A stretch of DNA of 17,978 bases from Lachnospira sp. UBA4346 (GTDB lineage: Bacteria > Bacillota > Clostridia > Lachnospirales > Lachnospiraceae). Shown here in pieces: positions 5,504 through 13,170 of the stretch. Below the pieces are notes generated by a model. The model saw only the letters and a program-made list of their open reading frames with translations. It did no database searches and had not been told where the DNA came from. Where the stretch lies: contig DGTC01000058.1 in assembly GCA_002394205.1 (NCBI GenBank), positions 1 to 17,978 of the forward strand, given 5' to 3'. Both the position numbers and the translations under genes were made by a program. The number at the start of each line of letters is the position of its first letter. The stretch's first letter is position 1.

Positions 5504-6843
5504 GATTCAGATTTGCGATAAACACCGCGACGCAATTCATTTGGCAGACAGATACCGGATTTGTGATAGACAAGTTGTTGATAAAGCGATGCTGCATGAA
5601 TATCATCTTCAAGCAATGCCGCAAACGCAGAAGGTTTTGTAATGATAGGAGCGTCGCAAGTCTTTTTGATTTGTGAAAGATACTTCTGTCCGATAGAATC
5701 AAATCCTAAGATACGAATATAAGGTGCGGCGCTACCTATCGTGTAGTGCTGTGCCTTTTCTTTTGTCATATCTAATAAAATGTGACAGATACAGCGGCTA
5801 ATACGAGAATATGTGTACTGGCGGCTTTTGATACGCATGCAGAAGTCTGATAAAGGCTCACCAATACGAAACTGTTCAGCCATTCGATAAGCAAGTTCTT
5901 TTGTCATATCGTAATAGTTATTTAATGCGACTGTGATAGTTTCTTTCTGATAATGATTCTGATAGAAGATAGATTCCATCTTATATTGAAAGAGCGGTGT
6001 GCAGTCATCAAAGGTAATCAAGGAATGAAAGTTGTTCTGAATTTGTTCTGCCATCGCAGGCGGCAGCAGTTTATCTATATTGGAAGCAAATATGTCTATT
6101 TTATTATTTTCTTGTGTGCTGTCTGACGAAATATTTTGATTGGCAGAATGAATAGGTGGGCATTTGCTGTTTTGTAAAATATTTTCGTGAAGACTGTTTG
6201 TTAATACCATGCGAATTGCAGAAGCACTGGGAAGTCCATTGATAGCAGTTTCATGATAGCCGGTGCCATTTCTTGTAATTGTGTGTGCGGTCATTGAAAA
6301 CTGGTGGCGGTAAATGGATTTTAAATATTCAATTCCTAAAATATTATTCGGTTTAGATAAAACAGAATCTTCAATTACAATCTGTTCTTTTTCACAGTAT
6401 TTGTGCAGTGCAGACTGTCTTGCGAGAGGAAATGATTTGCCGCTTGCAAGTTCATTTTTTAATAATTCCTGAAAGGTGGCAGGTTCATTTGTTAAAATCT
6501 TAGCAATCGCTGATAACGCATCTATATTGCCACATTCACTTCCAAAAACAATAGAATCACACTGTAATGCCTGTAACATACGAATTCCACCGTCAGCAAA
6601 TTGTTCGGCACTTGAGAGTGCATAGTAAGAAGGCAATTCTATGCAAAGATTTATGCCGGCTTCGATTGCAGCAGCAGCTCGTGCATACTTGCTGATGACT
6701 GCAGGTTCACCGCGTTGCACAAAGTCTCCGCTCATCACAGCAATGACACAGTCAGCCTGTGTGATTTTTTTTGCCTCGTTGATGTGATATAGATGTCCGT
6801 TATGCAGTGGATTATATTCAGTAATGAGTCCGACAGCTTTCAT
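5500..6843 (-). CDS. tmcAL: tRNA(Met) cytidine acetate ligase (TmcAL / YlbM)
   Basis: A 447-residue cytosolic enzyme that activates acetate with ATP to acetyl-AMP and transfers acetyl to the wobble cytidine (ac4C34) of elongator tRNA-Met. The N-terminus MKAVGLITEYNPLHNGHLYH carries the HNGH nucleotidyltransferase motif (H14-H17). SGDFVQRGEPA (38-48), LGIEYLKSI and SASAIR (206-211) are family landmarks. The start chosen is the inner ATG at 6843, preceded by AAAGGAA; an upstream in-frame ATG at 6876 would add 11 residues placed over that ribosome site. The Bacillus protein is about 415 aa; the extra length here lies in a polar Asn/Ser/Gln-rich stretch (about 222-254). On the minus strand, TATAAT at 6885-6890 may be its -10, without a clear -35. 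It is divergent from pta. Confidence 0.9.
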   Translation of the reverse strand: MKAVGLITEYNPLHNGHLYHINEAKKITQADCVIAVMSGDFVQRGEPAVISKYARAAAAIEAGINLCIELPSYYALSSAEQFADGGIRMLQALQCDSIVFGSECGNIDALSAIAKILTNEPATFQELLKNELASGKSFPLARQSALHKYCEKEQIVIEDSVLSKPNNILGIEYLKSIYRHQFSMTAHTITRNGTGYHETAINGLPSASAIRMVLTNSLHENILQNSKCPPIHSANQNISSDSTQENNKIDIFASNIDKLLPPAMAEQIQNNFHSLITFDDCTPLFQYKMESIFYQNHYQKETITVALNNYYDMTKELAYRMAEQFRIGEPLSDFCMRIKSRQYTYSRISRCICHILLDMTKEKAQHYTIGSAAPYIRILGFDSIGQKYLSQIKKTCDAPIITKPSAFAALLEDDIHAASLYQQLVYHKSGICLPNELRRGVYRKSES

Positions 6844-7181
6844 AATATAAGATTCCTTTCGTTCAATATTAGTCATTGTGCGTTATTATACGGTGTAAGT
6901 GACGATTTAGCGTGTTGTAATTCATGAAAATGATACAATGTGTTTGCCGAAATAATTCGATTGTAAATTTGTCTTATACACAGCATCAATTTGTCGAATC
7001 AGAAGTGAACAACAAGTAACTATACCGTATGTTTAGGATTCGTATTCAATAATTTGTGTTCATGAATCGGGGGATGCTTCTAACATATATTTGGAATATT
7101 ATAACGTAAAGAATAGACGGTCGCAATAGATGAAAAAAGTAATAATTTAAAAATGTATAGTTTTTTAAACAAGGAAAAAAC
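6844..7181. other. Intergenic region between divergent tmcAL and pta
   Basis: About 340 nt, very AT-rich, with no ORF I trust. It holds the tmcAL leader with a possible minus-strand TATAAT at its left and the pta promoter just beyond its right end. No repeat or RNA gene was recognised in the middle. Confidence 0.6.
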
Positions 7182-7210
7182 TTGTTTTGCTTGTTAATTT
7201 GGTATATAAT
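7167..7210 (+). promoter_or_regulatory. pta promoter with inverted repeat at the -35
   Basis: TTGTTT (7182-7187), 17-nt spacer, TATAAT (7205-7210). The -35 is the right arm of an inverted repeat AAACAAG-N7-CTTGTTT (7167-7187), a possible operator. The leader is about 58 nt. Confidence 0.6.
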
Positions 7211-7274
7211 TCCTTTTAGGATTTCAGTGTAACGCTGGAAAATATATCTAATATACAAGGAGGAGTCAGTAATC

Positions 7275-8270
7275 ATGGCATTTATTGACGAAATTAAGAA
7301 GAGAGCAAAGGCAGACAAGAAGACAATTGTATTGCCAGAATCAATGGATAAGAGAACATTTGCAGCAGCAGAAGAGATTTTAAAGGAAGGTATCGCAAAC
7401 CTTATCATTATCGGTACACCAGAAGAAATCGCTGAAAATAGCAAGGGATATGACATCACAGGCGCAACTATCGTAGACCCATTCAACGATCCAAATAAGC
7501 AGAAGTATATTGATAAGTTTGTTGAATTAAGAGCAAAGAAGGGTGTTACACCAGAACAGGCACAGGAACAGATGGAAAAGGATTATATGTACTATGCATG
7601 TCTTATGTGTAAGTGCGGAGATGCTGATGGTGCAGTTTCAGGTGCATGCCATTCAACAGGTAACACAATCCGTCCAGCATTACAGTTATTAAAGACAAAG
7701 CCAGGTATCAGCAGCGTATCAGGTTTCTTCCTTATGGAAGTTCCTAACTGTGAATTAGGCGAAAATGGTTTATTCGTATTCGCTGACTGCGCAGTTAACC
7801 CAGATCTTGATTCTGATAAACTTGCAGAAGTTGCTTCACTTTCAGCAGAAAGTTTTAAGAGCTTCGTAGGTGCAGAAGCTAAGGTTGCTATGCTTTCATT
7901 CTCTACATTTGGTAGTGCTAAGCACGATAGAGTAACAATGGTAGCAGATGCTGTTAAGACAGCGAAGGAAAAGTATCCAGATCTTAATGTTGATGGTGAA
8001 CTTCAGTTAGATGCTGCACTTGTTCCAGAAGTAGCTGCATTAAAGGCTCCAAACAGCACAGTAGCTGGTCATGCTAACACATTAGTATTCCCATCTCTTG
8101 AAGCTGGTAACATCGGTTACAAGCTTGTTCAGAGACTTGCTAAGGCTGGTGCTTATGGTCCGGTTCTTCAGGGACTTTCAATGCCAGTTAACGATTTGTC
8201 AAGAGGATGCTTCGCTGAAGATATCGTTGGTGTAGTAGCTATGACAGCTGTTCAGGCTCAGAATGCTTAA
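7275..8270 (+). CDS. pta: Phosphate acetyltransferase
   Basis: A 331-residue single-domain (Clostridium/Bacillus-type) Pta converting acetyl-CoA and phosphate to acetyl phosphate and CoA. The N-terminus FIDEIKKRAKADKKTIVLPE, SGACHSTGNTIRPALQ (about 116-131), KTKPGISSVSGFFLME and the C-terminal NTLVFPSLEAGNIGYKLVQR are conserved in the PTA_PTB family. A strong AAGGAGGAG site lies about 10 nt before ATG. It lacks the N-terminal DRTGG/P-loop extension of enterobacterial Pta. Lysine is almost always AAG, as in ackA, eda and rpmF but not in the accessory genes, suggesting high expression. ackA follows after 192 nt, so acetyl phosphate made here feeds ATP synthesis during acetate fermentation. Confidence 0.97.
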   Translation: MAFIDEIKKRAKADKKTIVLPESMDKRTFAAAEEILKEGIANLIIIGTPEEIAENSKGYDITGATIVDPFNDPNKQKYIDKFVELRAKKGVTPEQAQEQMEKDYMYYACLMCKCGDADGAVSGACHSTGNTIRPALQLLKTKPGISSVSGFFLMEVPNCELGENGLFVFADCAVNPDLDSDKLAEVASLSAESFKSFVGAEAKVAMLSFSTFGSAKHDRVTMVADAVKTAKEKYPDLNVDGELQLDAALVPEVAALKAPNSTVAGHANTLVFPSLEAGNIGYKLVQRLAKAGAYGPVLQGLSMPVNDLSRGCFAEDIVGVVAMTAVQAQNA

Positions 8271-8296
8271 TTCGTAAGAATTCCAGTATATTTATT

Positions 8297-8351
8297 TGTA
8301 TGCAATATCCCTTATAATTGGAGGGGTATTGTATACATGATTTTGCATACA
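8297..8351 (+). other. Strong hairpin between pta and ackA
   Basis: Arms 8297-8311 (TGTATGCAATATCCC) and 8323-8337 form a 15-bp stem with two G-U pairs and an 11-nt loop. The following tail is only TGATTTT. The left arm TGTATGCA can also pair with TGCATACA at 8344-8351, giving an alternative fold. It could be a weak terminator, a processing site or a stabiliser of the pta message. Confidence 0.55.
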
Positions 8352-8462
8352 GAAAATAAAATGAGCTCGTTTGTTGTTTATTGGATGACTGTTTGCACGT
8401 ATCTAAGAAGCGTACAAAGTATGTTTCTTATAGTTTAAGAATTTAAAGGAGAACATATCAAA

Positions 8463-9659
8463 ATGAATATTCTTGTATTAAACTGTGGTAGTTCATCATT
8501 GAAGTACCAGTTAATCAACATGGATGACGAAAGCGTTATCGCAAAGGGACTTGTAGAAAGAATCGGTATCGAAGGTTCTGTACTTACACATAAGCCAACA
8601 GGCAAGGACAAGTATGTTGTAGAGCAGCCAATGAAGGATCACAACATTGCTGTTAAGTTAGTATTAGATGCTTTAGTAGATCCAGAACATGGTGTGATTA
8701 AGAGTACAGATGAAATCTCAGCTGTAGGTCACAGAGTATTACACGCTGGTGAAAAGTATAAGGAATCTTGCCTTGTAACAGAAGATGTTAAGGCAGTTAT
8801 CAGAGAGTGCTTCGATTTAGGACCTCTTCATAACCCTGCAAACTTAATCGGTATTGAAGCTGCTGAAGCAGCAATGCCAGGCAAGCCAAATGTAGCAGTA
8901 TGGGATACAGCTTTCGGCGGAACAATGGAACCTAAGGCATATCTTTATGCAATTCCACGTGAATACTATGAGAAGTATCACATCAGAAGATATGGTTTCC
9001 ACGGAACAAGCCACAGCTTCGTTTCTAAGGAAACAATTAAGTTCGCAAACCTTGACAAAGACAACGCTAAGGTTATCGTATGCCACCTTGGAAATGGTGC
9101 TTCAATCTCAGCATCTATCGGTGGCAAGTGTGTAGATACTTCTATGGGTCTTACTCCATTGGAAGGTCTTATCATGGGTACACGTTCAGGTGACTTAGAT
9201 CCAGCAATCCTTGAGTACCTTTGCAACCATGAAAATCTTTCAATCGGTGAGATGTTAAATATCTTAAATAAGAAGTCTGGTGTTCTTGGTATGTCAGGTG
9301 GAATCTCAAGCGATTTCAGAGATTTAAATGATGCAATGAACAATGGCAATGAAATTGCAAAGCAGACATTAGAGGCATATGCTTACAGAGTAGCTAAGTA
9401 TATCGGTTCTTATGTAGCAGCAATGAACGGTGTAGATGCAATTACATTTACAGCAGGTGTTGGTGAAAATGCTGTATGGTTAAGACCAATGGTATGCAAG
9501 TACTTAGGCTACCTTGGTGTTGAACTTGACGAAGCTGCAAGTGCAGAAGCTATGGGCGTAGAGAAACTTATCTCAACAGCAGATTCAAAGGTTAAACTTT
9601 GTGTAATCCCTACAAACGAAGAACTTGCAATTGCAAGAGAAACATTAGCTTTAATCTAA
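8463..9659 (+). CDS. ackA: Acetate kinase
   Basis: A 398-residue cytosolic enzyme that transfers phosphate from acetyl phosphate to ADP, giving acetate and ATP. It starts MNILVLNCGSSSLKYQL with the first phosphate-binding loop and N7. R91 (GHRVLHAGEKY), D148 (WDTAF), H180 (YGFHGTSH) and R241 (MGTRSGDLDPA) occupy the same residue numbers as the active-site residues of the Methanosarcina enzyme; TNEE near 384-387 carries the metal-binding Glu. LGNGASI and TAGVGENA form the adenosine pocket. The site AAAGGAGAA lies about 9 nt upstream. The pta-ackA gap is 192 nt with a strong hairpin, so the two may not be transcribed in equal amounts. Highly biased codon use. Confidence 0.98.
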   Translation: MNILVLNCGSSSLKYQLINMDDESVIAKGLVERIGIEGSVLTHKPTGKDKYVVEQPMKDHNIAVKLVLDALVDPEHGVIKSTDEISAVGHRVLHAGEKYKESCLVTEDVKAVIRECFDLGPLHNPANLIGIEAAEAAMPGKPNVAVWDTAFGGTMEPKAYLYAIPREYYEKYHIRRYGFHGTSHSFVSKETIKFANLDKDNAKVIVCHLGNGASISASIGGKCVDTSMGLTPLEGLIMGTRSGDLDPAILEYLCNHENLSIGEMLNILNKKSGVLGMSGGISSDFRDLNDAMNNGNEIAKQTLEAYAYRVAKYIGSYVAAMNGVDAITFTAGVGENAVWLRPMVCKYLGYLGVELDEAASAEAMGVEKLISTADSKVKLCVIPTNEELAIARETLALI

Positions 9660-9684
9660 TTATTACAAGATTTACAATTAAGTG

Positions 9685-9743
9685 CCTGAGTTATGTATTT
9701 TGACAGATATTTGAATCGTATCATAAAAAATACAAAACTCAGG
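9685..9743 (+). other. Inverted repeat after ackA
   Basis: CCTGAGTT-AT-GTATTTT (9685-9701) pairs with AAAATAC-AA-AACTCAGG (9727-9743), 8 bp plus 7 bp around a 2x2 internal loop, with a 25-nt loop. There is no T run, so termination is uncertain. Confidence 0.4.
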
Positions 9744-9753
9744 TATAAAGTTG

Positions 9754-9782
9754 TTGACAAACGCATATTAGGTGCGTATAAT
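9754..9782 (+). promoter_or_regulatory. Consensus sigma-A promoter of yceD-rpmF with inverted repeat in the spacer
   Basis: TTGACA (9754-9759), exactly 17 nt, TATAAT (9777-9782). The spacer holds the inverted repeat ACGCA-N7-TGCGT (9761-9777), a candidate operator. Confidence 0.85.
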
Positions 9783-9842
9783 AGGAAAAGTGTGAAAATG
9801 AATATATTTTCATACAACAAATAGTGTGAATTGGAGACAATT

Positions 9843-10370
9843 ATGCTAATTGATTTAAGAGATCTTTTATCCGGTACAGAGGATGAACTTGTAGTTTCAG
9901 CAGAAGTAGAGATGTCAGTGTTTGACAATGGTATTTCGAAGTATGAGATTACGAAGAAAGAGCCAGTTGTTCTCAAGTTACATAAGATTGGTAAGAACCA
10001 GTTGACAGTAACAGGTGAGAGTAAGATGACACTGATGATTCCTTGTGATAGGTGTCTTGATCCTGTGGCAACAGAAGTTGATTATTCAATTGACAAGGAA
10101 GTTGATTTAACACAGAGTCAGGAAGATGGGGTAGAAGAACAGGAAGAACAAGACTATATTGATGGATACAACCTCGACGTGGACAAACTTGTTTTCGGAG
10201 AAGTTCTGTTGAATTTACCAAGTAAGGTTTTGTGCCGTACGGACTGTAAGGGTCTGTGTATTCAATGCGGTGCGAATCTGAACGTTGCAGAATGCGGTTG
10301 TGACAGAGAGTCCTTAGATCCAAGAATGTCTGTTTTCAAAGATATTTTAAACAATTTTAAGGAGGTGTAA
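9843..10370 (+). CDS. yceD: YceD family protein (DUF177)
   Basis: A 175-residue cytosolic protein of the DUF177/YceD family, linked in bacteria to 23S rRNA accumulation and usually encoded just before rpmF. Residues 68-71 are CDRC (the conserved C-x2-C of the family). The middle is acidic (about 90-108). The C-terminus has C131, C135, C139, C142, C151 and C153 followed by DPRMSVFKDIL, the standard family ending; the cysteines could bind zinc. The start is ATG 9843 after GGAGA; an in-frame TTG at 9831 overlaps that site and is rejected. rpmF follows after 2 nt and its ribosome site overlaps this stop codon, so the pair is co-translated. Confidence 0.92.
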   Translation: MLIDLRDLLSGTEDELVVSAEVEMSVFDNGISKYEITKKEPVVLKLHKIGKNQLTVTGESKMTLMIPCDRCLDPVATEVDYSIDKEVDLTQSQEDGVEEQEEQDYIDGYNLDVDKLVFGEVLLNLPSKVLCRTDCKGLCIQCGANLNVAECGCDRESLDPRMSVFKDILNNFKEV

Positions 10371-10372
10371 CC

Positions 10373-10552
10373 ATGTCAATTTGTCCAAAGAATAAATCTT
10401 CAAAAGCAAGAAGAGACAAGAGAAGAGCGAACTGGAAGATGAGCGCTCCTAACCTTGTAAAGTGCAGCAAGTGTGGTGCTTTAATGATGCCTCACAGAGT
10501 ATGTAAGGCTTGTGGATCATACAACAAGAAAGAAATCGTAGCTGTTGACTAA
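10373..10552 (+). CDS. rpmF: Ribosomal protein bL32
   Basis: A 59-residue component of the large ribosomal subunit. MSICPKNKSSKARRDKRRAN is the basic N-terminal arm that enters the rRNA. C31/C34 (CSKC) and C44/C47 (CKAC) form the zinc ribbon of the cysteine-containing (C+) L32 type. Its AAGGAGGTG site overlaps the end of yceD. Typical length for the family. Confidence 0.97.
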   Translation: MSICPKNKSSKARRDKRRANWKMSAPNLVKCSKCGALMMPHRVCKACGSYNKKEIVAVD

Positions 10553-10576
10553 TTTGTCGCAGATAGCGATATGTTA

Positions 10577-10610
10577 AGAGCTTAAGTAAGAATACCTTAG
10601 GCTCTTTTTT
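10577..10610 (+). terminator. Intrinsic terminator after rpmF
   Basis: AGAGCTTAAG (10577-10586) pairs with CTTAGGCTCT-type right arm (10596-10605, one G-U), loop 9 nt, followed by a T run. It closes the yceD-rpmF unit and separates it from eda and plsX. Confidence 0.85.
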
Positions 10611-10618
10611 GCTTAAAT

Positions 10619-10648
10619 TTGACAACATTATGGGAATTTAAGTATGAA
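10619..10648 (+). promoter_or_regulatory. Probable eda promoter
   Basis: TTGACA (10619-10624) with TATGAA (10643-10648) at 18 nt. A TATAAT at 10653-10658 is closer to consensus but too far from this -35. Either way transcription starts between the rpmF terminator and eda. Confidence 0.45.
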
Positions 10649-10682
10649 AAAGTATAATTTAAATCAAAAAGGAGATTTAACA

Positions 10683-11321
10683 ATGACAGTAGCAGATAAG
10701 TTTGAAGAATTGGGTGTAATCCCTGTAGTAGTTATCAATGATGTTAAGGATGCTCTTCCATTAGCAGATGCTTTAGTAGAAGGTGGACTTCCATGTGCAG
10801 AAGTAACATTCAGAACAGAAGCAGCAGAAGAATCTATCAGATTAATGCATGAAAAGTACCCAGATATGTGTATCGCAGCTGGTACAGTTCTTACAACAGA
10901 GCAGGTTGACCGTGCAGTAGCAGCTGGTGCTTCAATCATCGTAAGCCCAGGTTTTGATCCGGAAATCGTTGATTACTGTATCTCTAAGAACATTGAAGTT
11001 TGCCCAGGTCTTGTAACACCATCTGAAATGGCTCAGGCTGTTAAGCGTGGTTTAACAAGAGTTAAGTTCTTCCCAGCTGAAGCAGCAGGTGGACTTAAGA
11101 TGATTAAGGCTATGTGTGCAGCTTATACACAGGTTCGTATCATGCCTACAGGTGGTATCAACGCTCAGAACATCAAGGAATATCTTGAATGTGATAAGAT
11201 TTTCTGTTGTGGTGGTTCATGGATGGTTAAGGGTGACTTAATCAAGGCTGGTAAGTTCGACGAAATCAAGGCTATGACAGAAGAAGCTGTTAAGATTGTT
11301 AAGGAAATCCGTAACAAGTAA
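10683..11321 (+). CDS. eda: KDPG/KHG aldolase (2-keto-3-deoxy-6-phosphogluconate aldolase)
   Basis: A 212-residue class I aldolase splitting KDPG into pyruvate and glyceraldehyde 3-phosphate, the last step of hexuronate/pectin catabolism and of the Entner-Doudoroff route. E40 and R44 (EVTFRTEAA), T68 (AAGTVLT) and K128 (RVKFFPAEAAGG, Schiff-base lysine) match the family catalytic set; IMPTGGI and CCGGSWM form the phosphate site. The start is ATG 10683 after AAAAAGGAG; the longer in-frame ATG at 10644 is rejected because it would place that site inside the gene and overlap the promoter. It has its own promoter and terminator and stands between rpmF and plsX, which are usually adjacent. AAG-biased codons suggest strong expression. 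No kdgK or uxa genes are seen except the SDR remnant downstream. Confidence 0.95.
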   Translation: MTVADKFEELGVIPVVVINDVKDALPLADALVEGGLPCAEVTFRTEAAEESIRLMHEKYPDMCIAAGTVLTTEQVDRAVAAGASIIVSPGFDPEIVDYCISKNIEVCPGLVTPSEMAQAVKRGLTRVKFFPAEAAGGLKMIKAMCAAYTQVRIMPTGGINAQNIKEYLECDKIFCCGGSWMVKGDLIKAGKFDEIKAMTEEAVKIVKEIRNK

Positions 11322-11348
11322 TTAGAATATATAATTACATAGTATTAT

Positions 11349-11389
11349 AAGGAGTATTGTACAGTATTTGTGCAGTACTCCTTTTATTA
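11349..11389 (+). terminator. Intrinsic terminator after eda
   Basis: A 15-bp stem (11349-11363 with 11369-11383, two G-U pairs, arm AAGGAGTATTGTACA) and 5-nt loop, ending in CTTTTATTAT. Confidence 0.85.
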
Positions 11390-11433
11390 TGGGAAAAATC
11401 GTTTCTATAATAGGGAAATGAAATGCTCTTTAG

Positions 11434-11553
11434 GATATACATTTTGCACAATCCGGAATTCGTTGTAATGCGATTTCTCCGGGATTCTATGCGGCGGAGC
11501 AGAATCATGATTTATTGGGGGCAACGCTATTTTTGGCGAATAGTGGTGTGTAA
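11434..11553 (+). pseudogene. Remnant of an SDR oxidoreductase (fructuronate/mannonate-type)
   Basis: A 39-codon open frame with no start codon (TAG just upstream). Its product reads HFAQSGIRCNAISPGFYAAE, then QNHDLLGATLFLANSGV and a stop. (FA)xxGIRxNAIxPGF is the conserved stretch after the active-site helix of short-chain dehydrogenases, and PGF-x3-QN is typical of the D-mannonate oxidoreductase/fructuronate reductase subgroup, as is a C-terminus in SGV. The normal sequence between QN..LL and GATLFLA, and between LFLA and the last residues, has been deleted. The NAD-binding N-terminus and catalytic Tyr-Lys are gone. Its place next to eda fits a lost uronate-catabolism pair. Subgroup assignment is from memory of the family. 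Confidence 0.6.
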
Positions 11554-11613
11554 ACAGATGTAACTGGTACGGAACGATAGGGGGATTCTGTTGAATAACA
11601 TTTGATTGATTTC

Positions 11614-11642
11614 TTGCAAATAATAGTAATTTATAGTAAAAT
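11614..11642 (+). promoter_or_regulatory. Possible plsX promoter
   Basis: TTGCAA (11614-11619), 17 nt, TAAAAT (11637-11642). Needed in principle because plsX is cut off from rpmF by two terminators. Confidence 0.35.
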
Positions 11643-11718
11643 AATTTTGTTTATTATAAATAATAATAGAAATGTAATTTTATCGTAAGAATGGATAGAA
11701 TTAAGAATGAGGACGAGT

Positions 11719-12744
11719 ATGGCAGAATCAGTAAGTGTTGCATTGGATGCAATGGGCGGAGATAATGCACCGGGCGAGATTGTGAAAGGTGCCGTTGATG
11801 CTGTAAATATGGATAATACGATTCATGTATATTTGGTTGGTAAGCAGGATTTGGTAGAAGCAGAGCTGCGTAAATATACATATCAGAAAGAACAGATTGA
11901 TATTGTGGATGCACCGGATGTGATAGAGACAGGTGAACCGCCGGTTATGGCAATCAGACGTAAGAAAGAGTCGTCACTTGTGAAAGCGTTAACGATGGTA
12001 AAAGAAAAGAAAGCAGATGCGTTTGTTTCAGCAGGAAGTTCGGGAGCAATCTTAGTTGGCGGTCAGGTTATTGTTGGCAGACTTCCGGGAGTTGAAAGAC
12101 CACCGATGTCACCACTGATTCCAACGGCAAAGGGTGTGTCATTATTGCTTGATAGTGGTGCAAATGTAGATTCAAGACCTTCTTTTCTAGTACAGTGGGC
12201 GAAGATGGGTTCTATTTATATGGAAAATGTCGTAGGAATTAAGAATCCGAAGGTTGCGATTGTCAATGTCGGTGTGGAAGAAGAAAAGGGCAATCAGCTC
12301 GTAAAAGAGACATATCCGTTGTTGAAGGCTTGCAAGGATATTAATTTTGTTGGAAGCATTGAAGCAAGAGATATTCCAAATGGAGATGCGGATGTTATTG
12401 TCTGTGATGCTTTTGTTGGAAATGTTATCTTGAAGTTATATGAAGGATTGGCTAAGACACTTCTTAGTAAGATTAAGGGTGCTTTTATGAGCAGCTTGAA
12501 GTCTAAGATTGGTGCATTACTTGTAAAGGGCTCTTTAAAAGATACCTTAAAGTCTTTTGATGCGACTGAATATGGTGGTGCACCGCTTATCGGACTGAAT
12601 GGTCTGGTTGTGAAGACACATGGCAATGCCAAAGCGAAAGAAATCCGCAACTCAATTTTACAATGTAAGAAGTTTAAGGAAGAAAAGGTAACGGAAAAAA
12701 TTACAGAATCGATTCAGCATAATCCATTAGAGGATGAAGCCTAA
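11719..12744 (+). CDS. plsX: Phosphate acyltransferase PlsX
   Basis: A 341-residue peripheral membrane enzyme making acyl-phosphate from acyl-ACP and phosphate, the donor for PlsY in phospholipid synthesis. The N-terminus VSVALDAMGGDNAPGEIVKG, the FVSAGSSGAILVGG segment, ADVIVCDAFVGNVILKLYEG and the C-terminal YGGAPLIGLNGLVVKTHGNA are PlsX landmarks. Two ATGs compete. 11719 has GAGGA 5 nt upstream and is preferred; 11707 would add MRTS but has no clear site. plsX normally follows rpmF directly and is co-transcribed with it; here eda, two terminators and an SDR remnant intervene, so it needs its own promoter. acpP follows 143 nt later, keeping the lipid grouping. Confidence 0.95.
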   Translation: MAESVSVALDAMGGDNAPGEIVKGAVDAVNMDNTIHVYLVGKQDLVEAELRKYTYQKEQIDIVDAPDVIETGEPPVMAIRRKKESSLVKALTMVKEKKADAFVSAGSSGAILVGGQVIVGRLPGVERPPMSPLIPTAKGVSLLLDSGANVDSRPSFLVQWAKMGSIYMENVVGIKNPKVAIVNVGVEEEKGNQLVKETYPLLKACKDINFVGSIEARDIPNGDADVIVCDAFVGNVILKLYEGLAKTLLSKIKGAFMSSLKSKIGALLVKGSLKDTLKSFDATEYGGAPLIGLNGLVVKTHGNAKAKEIRNSILQCKKFKEEKVTEKITESIQHNPLEDEA

Positions 12745-12887
12745 ACGCGAATAACAGGTTATAGTTAAATGAGCTGGAGAATCAATTTTGCATTACAAAA
12801 GATTGTATTTCATATGTTCTATAAGATGTATGAATGAGAATATATTTTCATAAAAAAATAGGCGCAAAGCGCAGAATGGAGATTATT

Positions 12888-13118
12888 ATGGAATTTGAAA
12901 AGTTACAGAAAATTATTGCAGGCGTATTAAATGTAGAAGCATCAACAATTACACCGGAGACAACATTTGTTGATGATTTGCATGCAGACTCATTAGATGT
13001 ATTCCAGATTATCATGGAAATCGAAGAAGAATTCTCAATTGAGATTCCGGATGATGCAGCAACACAGATTGTAACGGTTGCAGATGCGGTAGCACAGATT
13101 CAGGAAGCAACCCGTTAA
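12888..13118 (+). CDS. acpP: Acyl carrier protein
   Basis: A 76-residue acidic carrier for growing fatty acyl chains. The phosphopantetheine serine is S35 in DDLHADSLDVFQIIMEIEEE. The start MEFEKLQKII has GGAGA 7 nt upstream; longer in-frame starts (ATG 12834) add a basic tail unlike any ACP and are rejected. It sits between plsX, which consumes acyl-ACP, and rnc, the common Firmicutes order. Vowel-like variation: F39 follows DV instead of the more usual DSLDTVEL pattern, but the helix is intact. Confidence 0.97.
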   Translation: MEFEKLQKIIAGVLNVEASTITPETTFVDDLHADSLDVFQIIMEIEEEFSIEIPDDAATQIVTVADAVAQIQEATR

Positions 13119-13170
13119 TTTGTTTGAGGATTTATCGTATGCTGACATTGAAAAATAGTTATGCACACAG

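Noticed and set aside
6844..6876. Upstream ATG start for tmcAL
   Set aside because: MKAVGLITEYNP is the family N-terminus and AAAGGAA lies before the inner ATG, within the would-be extension.
8978..9349. Minus-strand ORF inside ackA
   Set aside because: Antisense shadow of a strongly biased gene, no ribosome site and no family features.
9831..9842. TTG start adding four residues to yceD
   Set aside because: It overlaps the GGAGA that serves the ATG at 9843.
10644..10682. Upstream ATG start for eda
   Set aside because: The strong ribosome site lies inside this extension, it overlaps the likely promoter, and the family starts at the inner ATG.
12834..12887. N-terminal extension of acpP
   Set aside because: The added basic residues are unlike any ACP and GGAGA sits right before ATG 12888.
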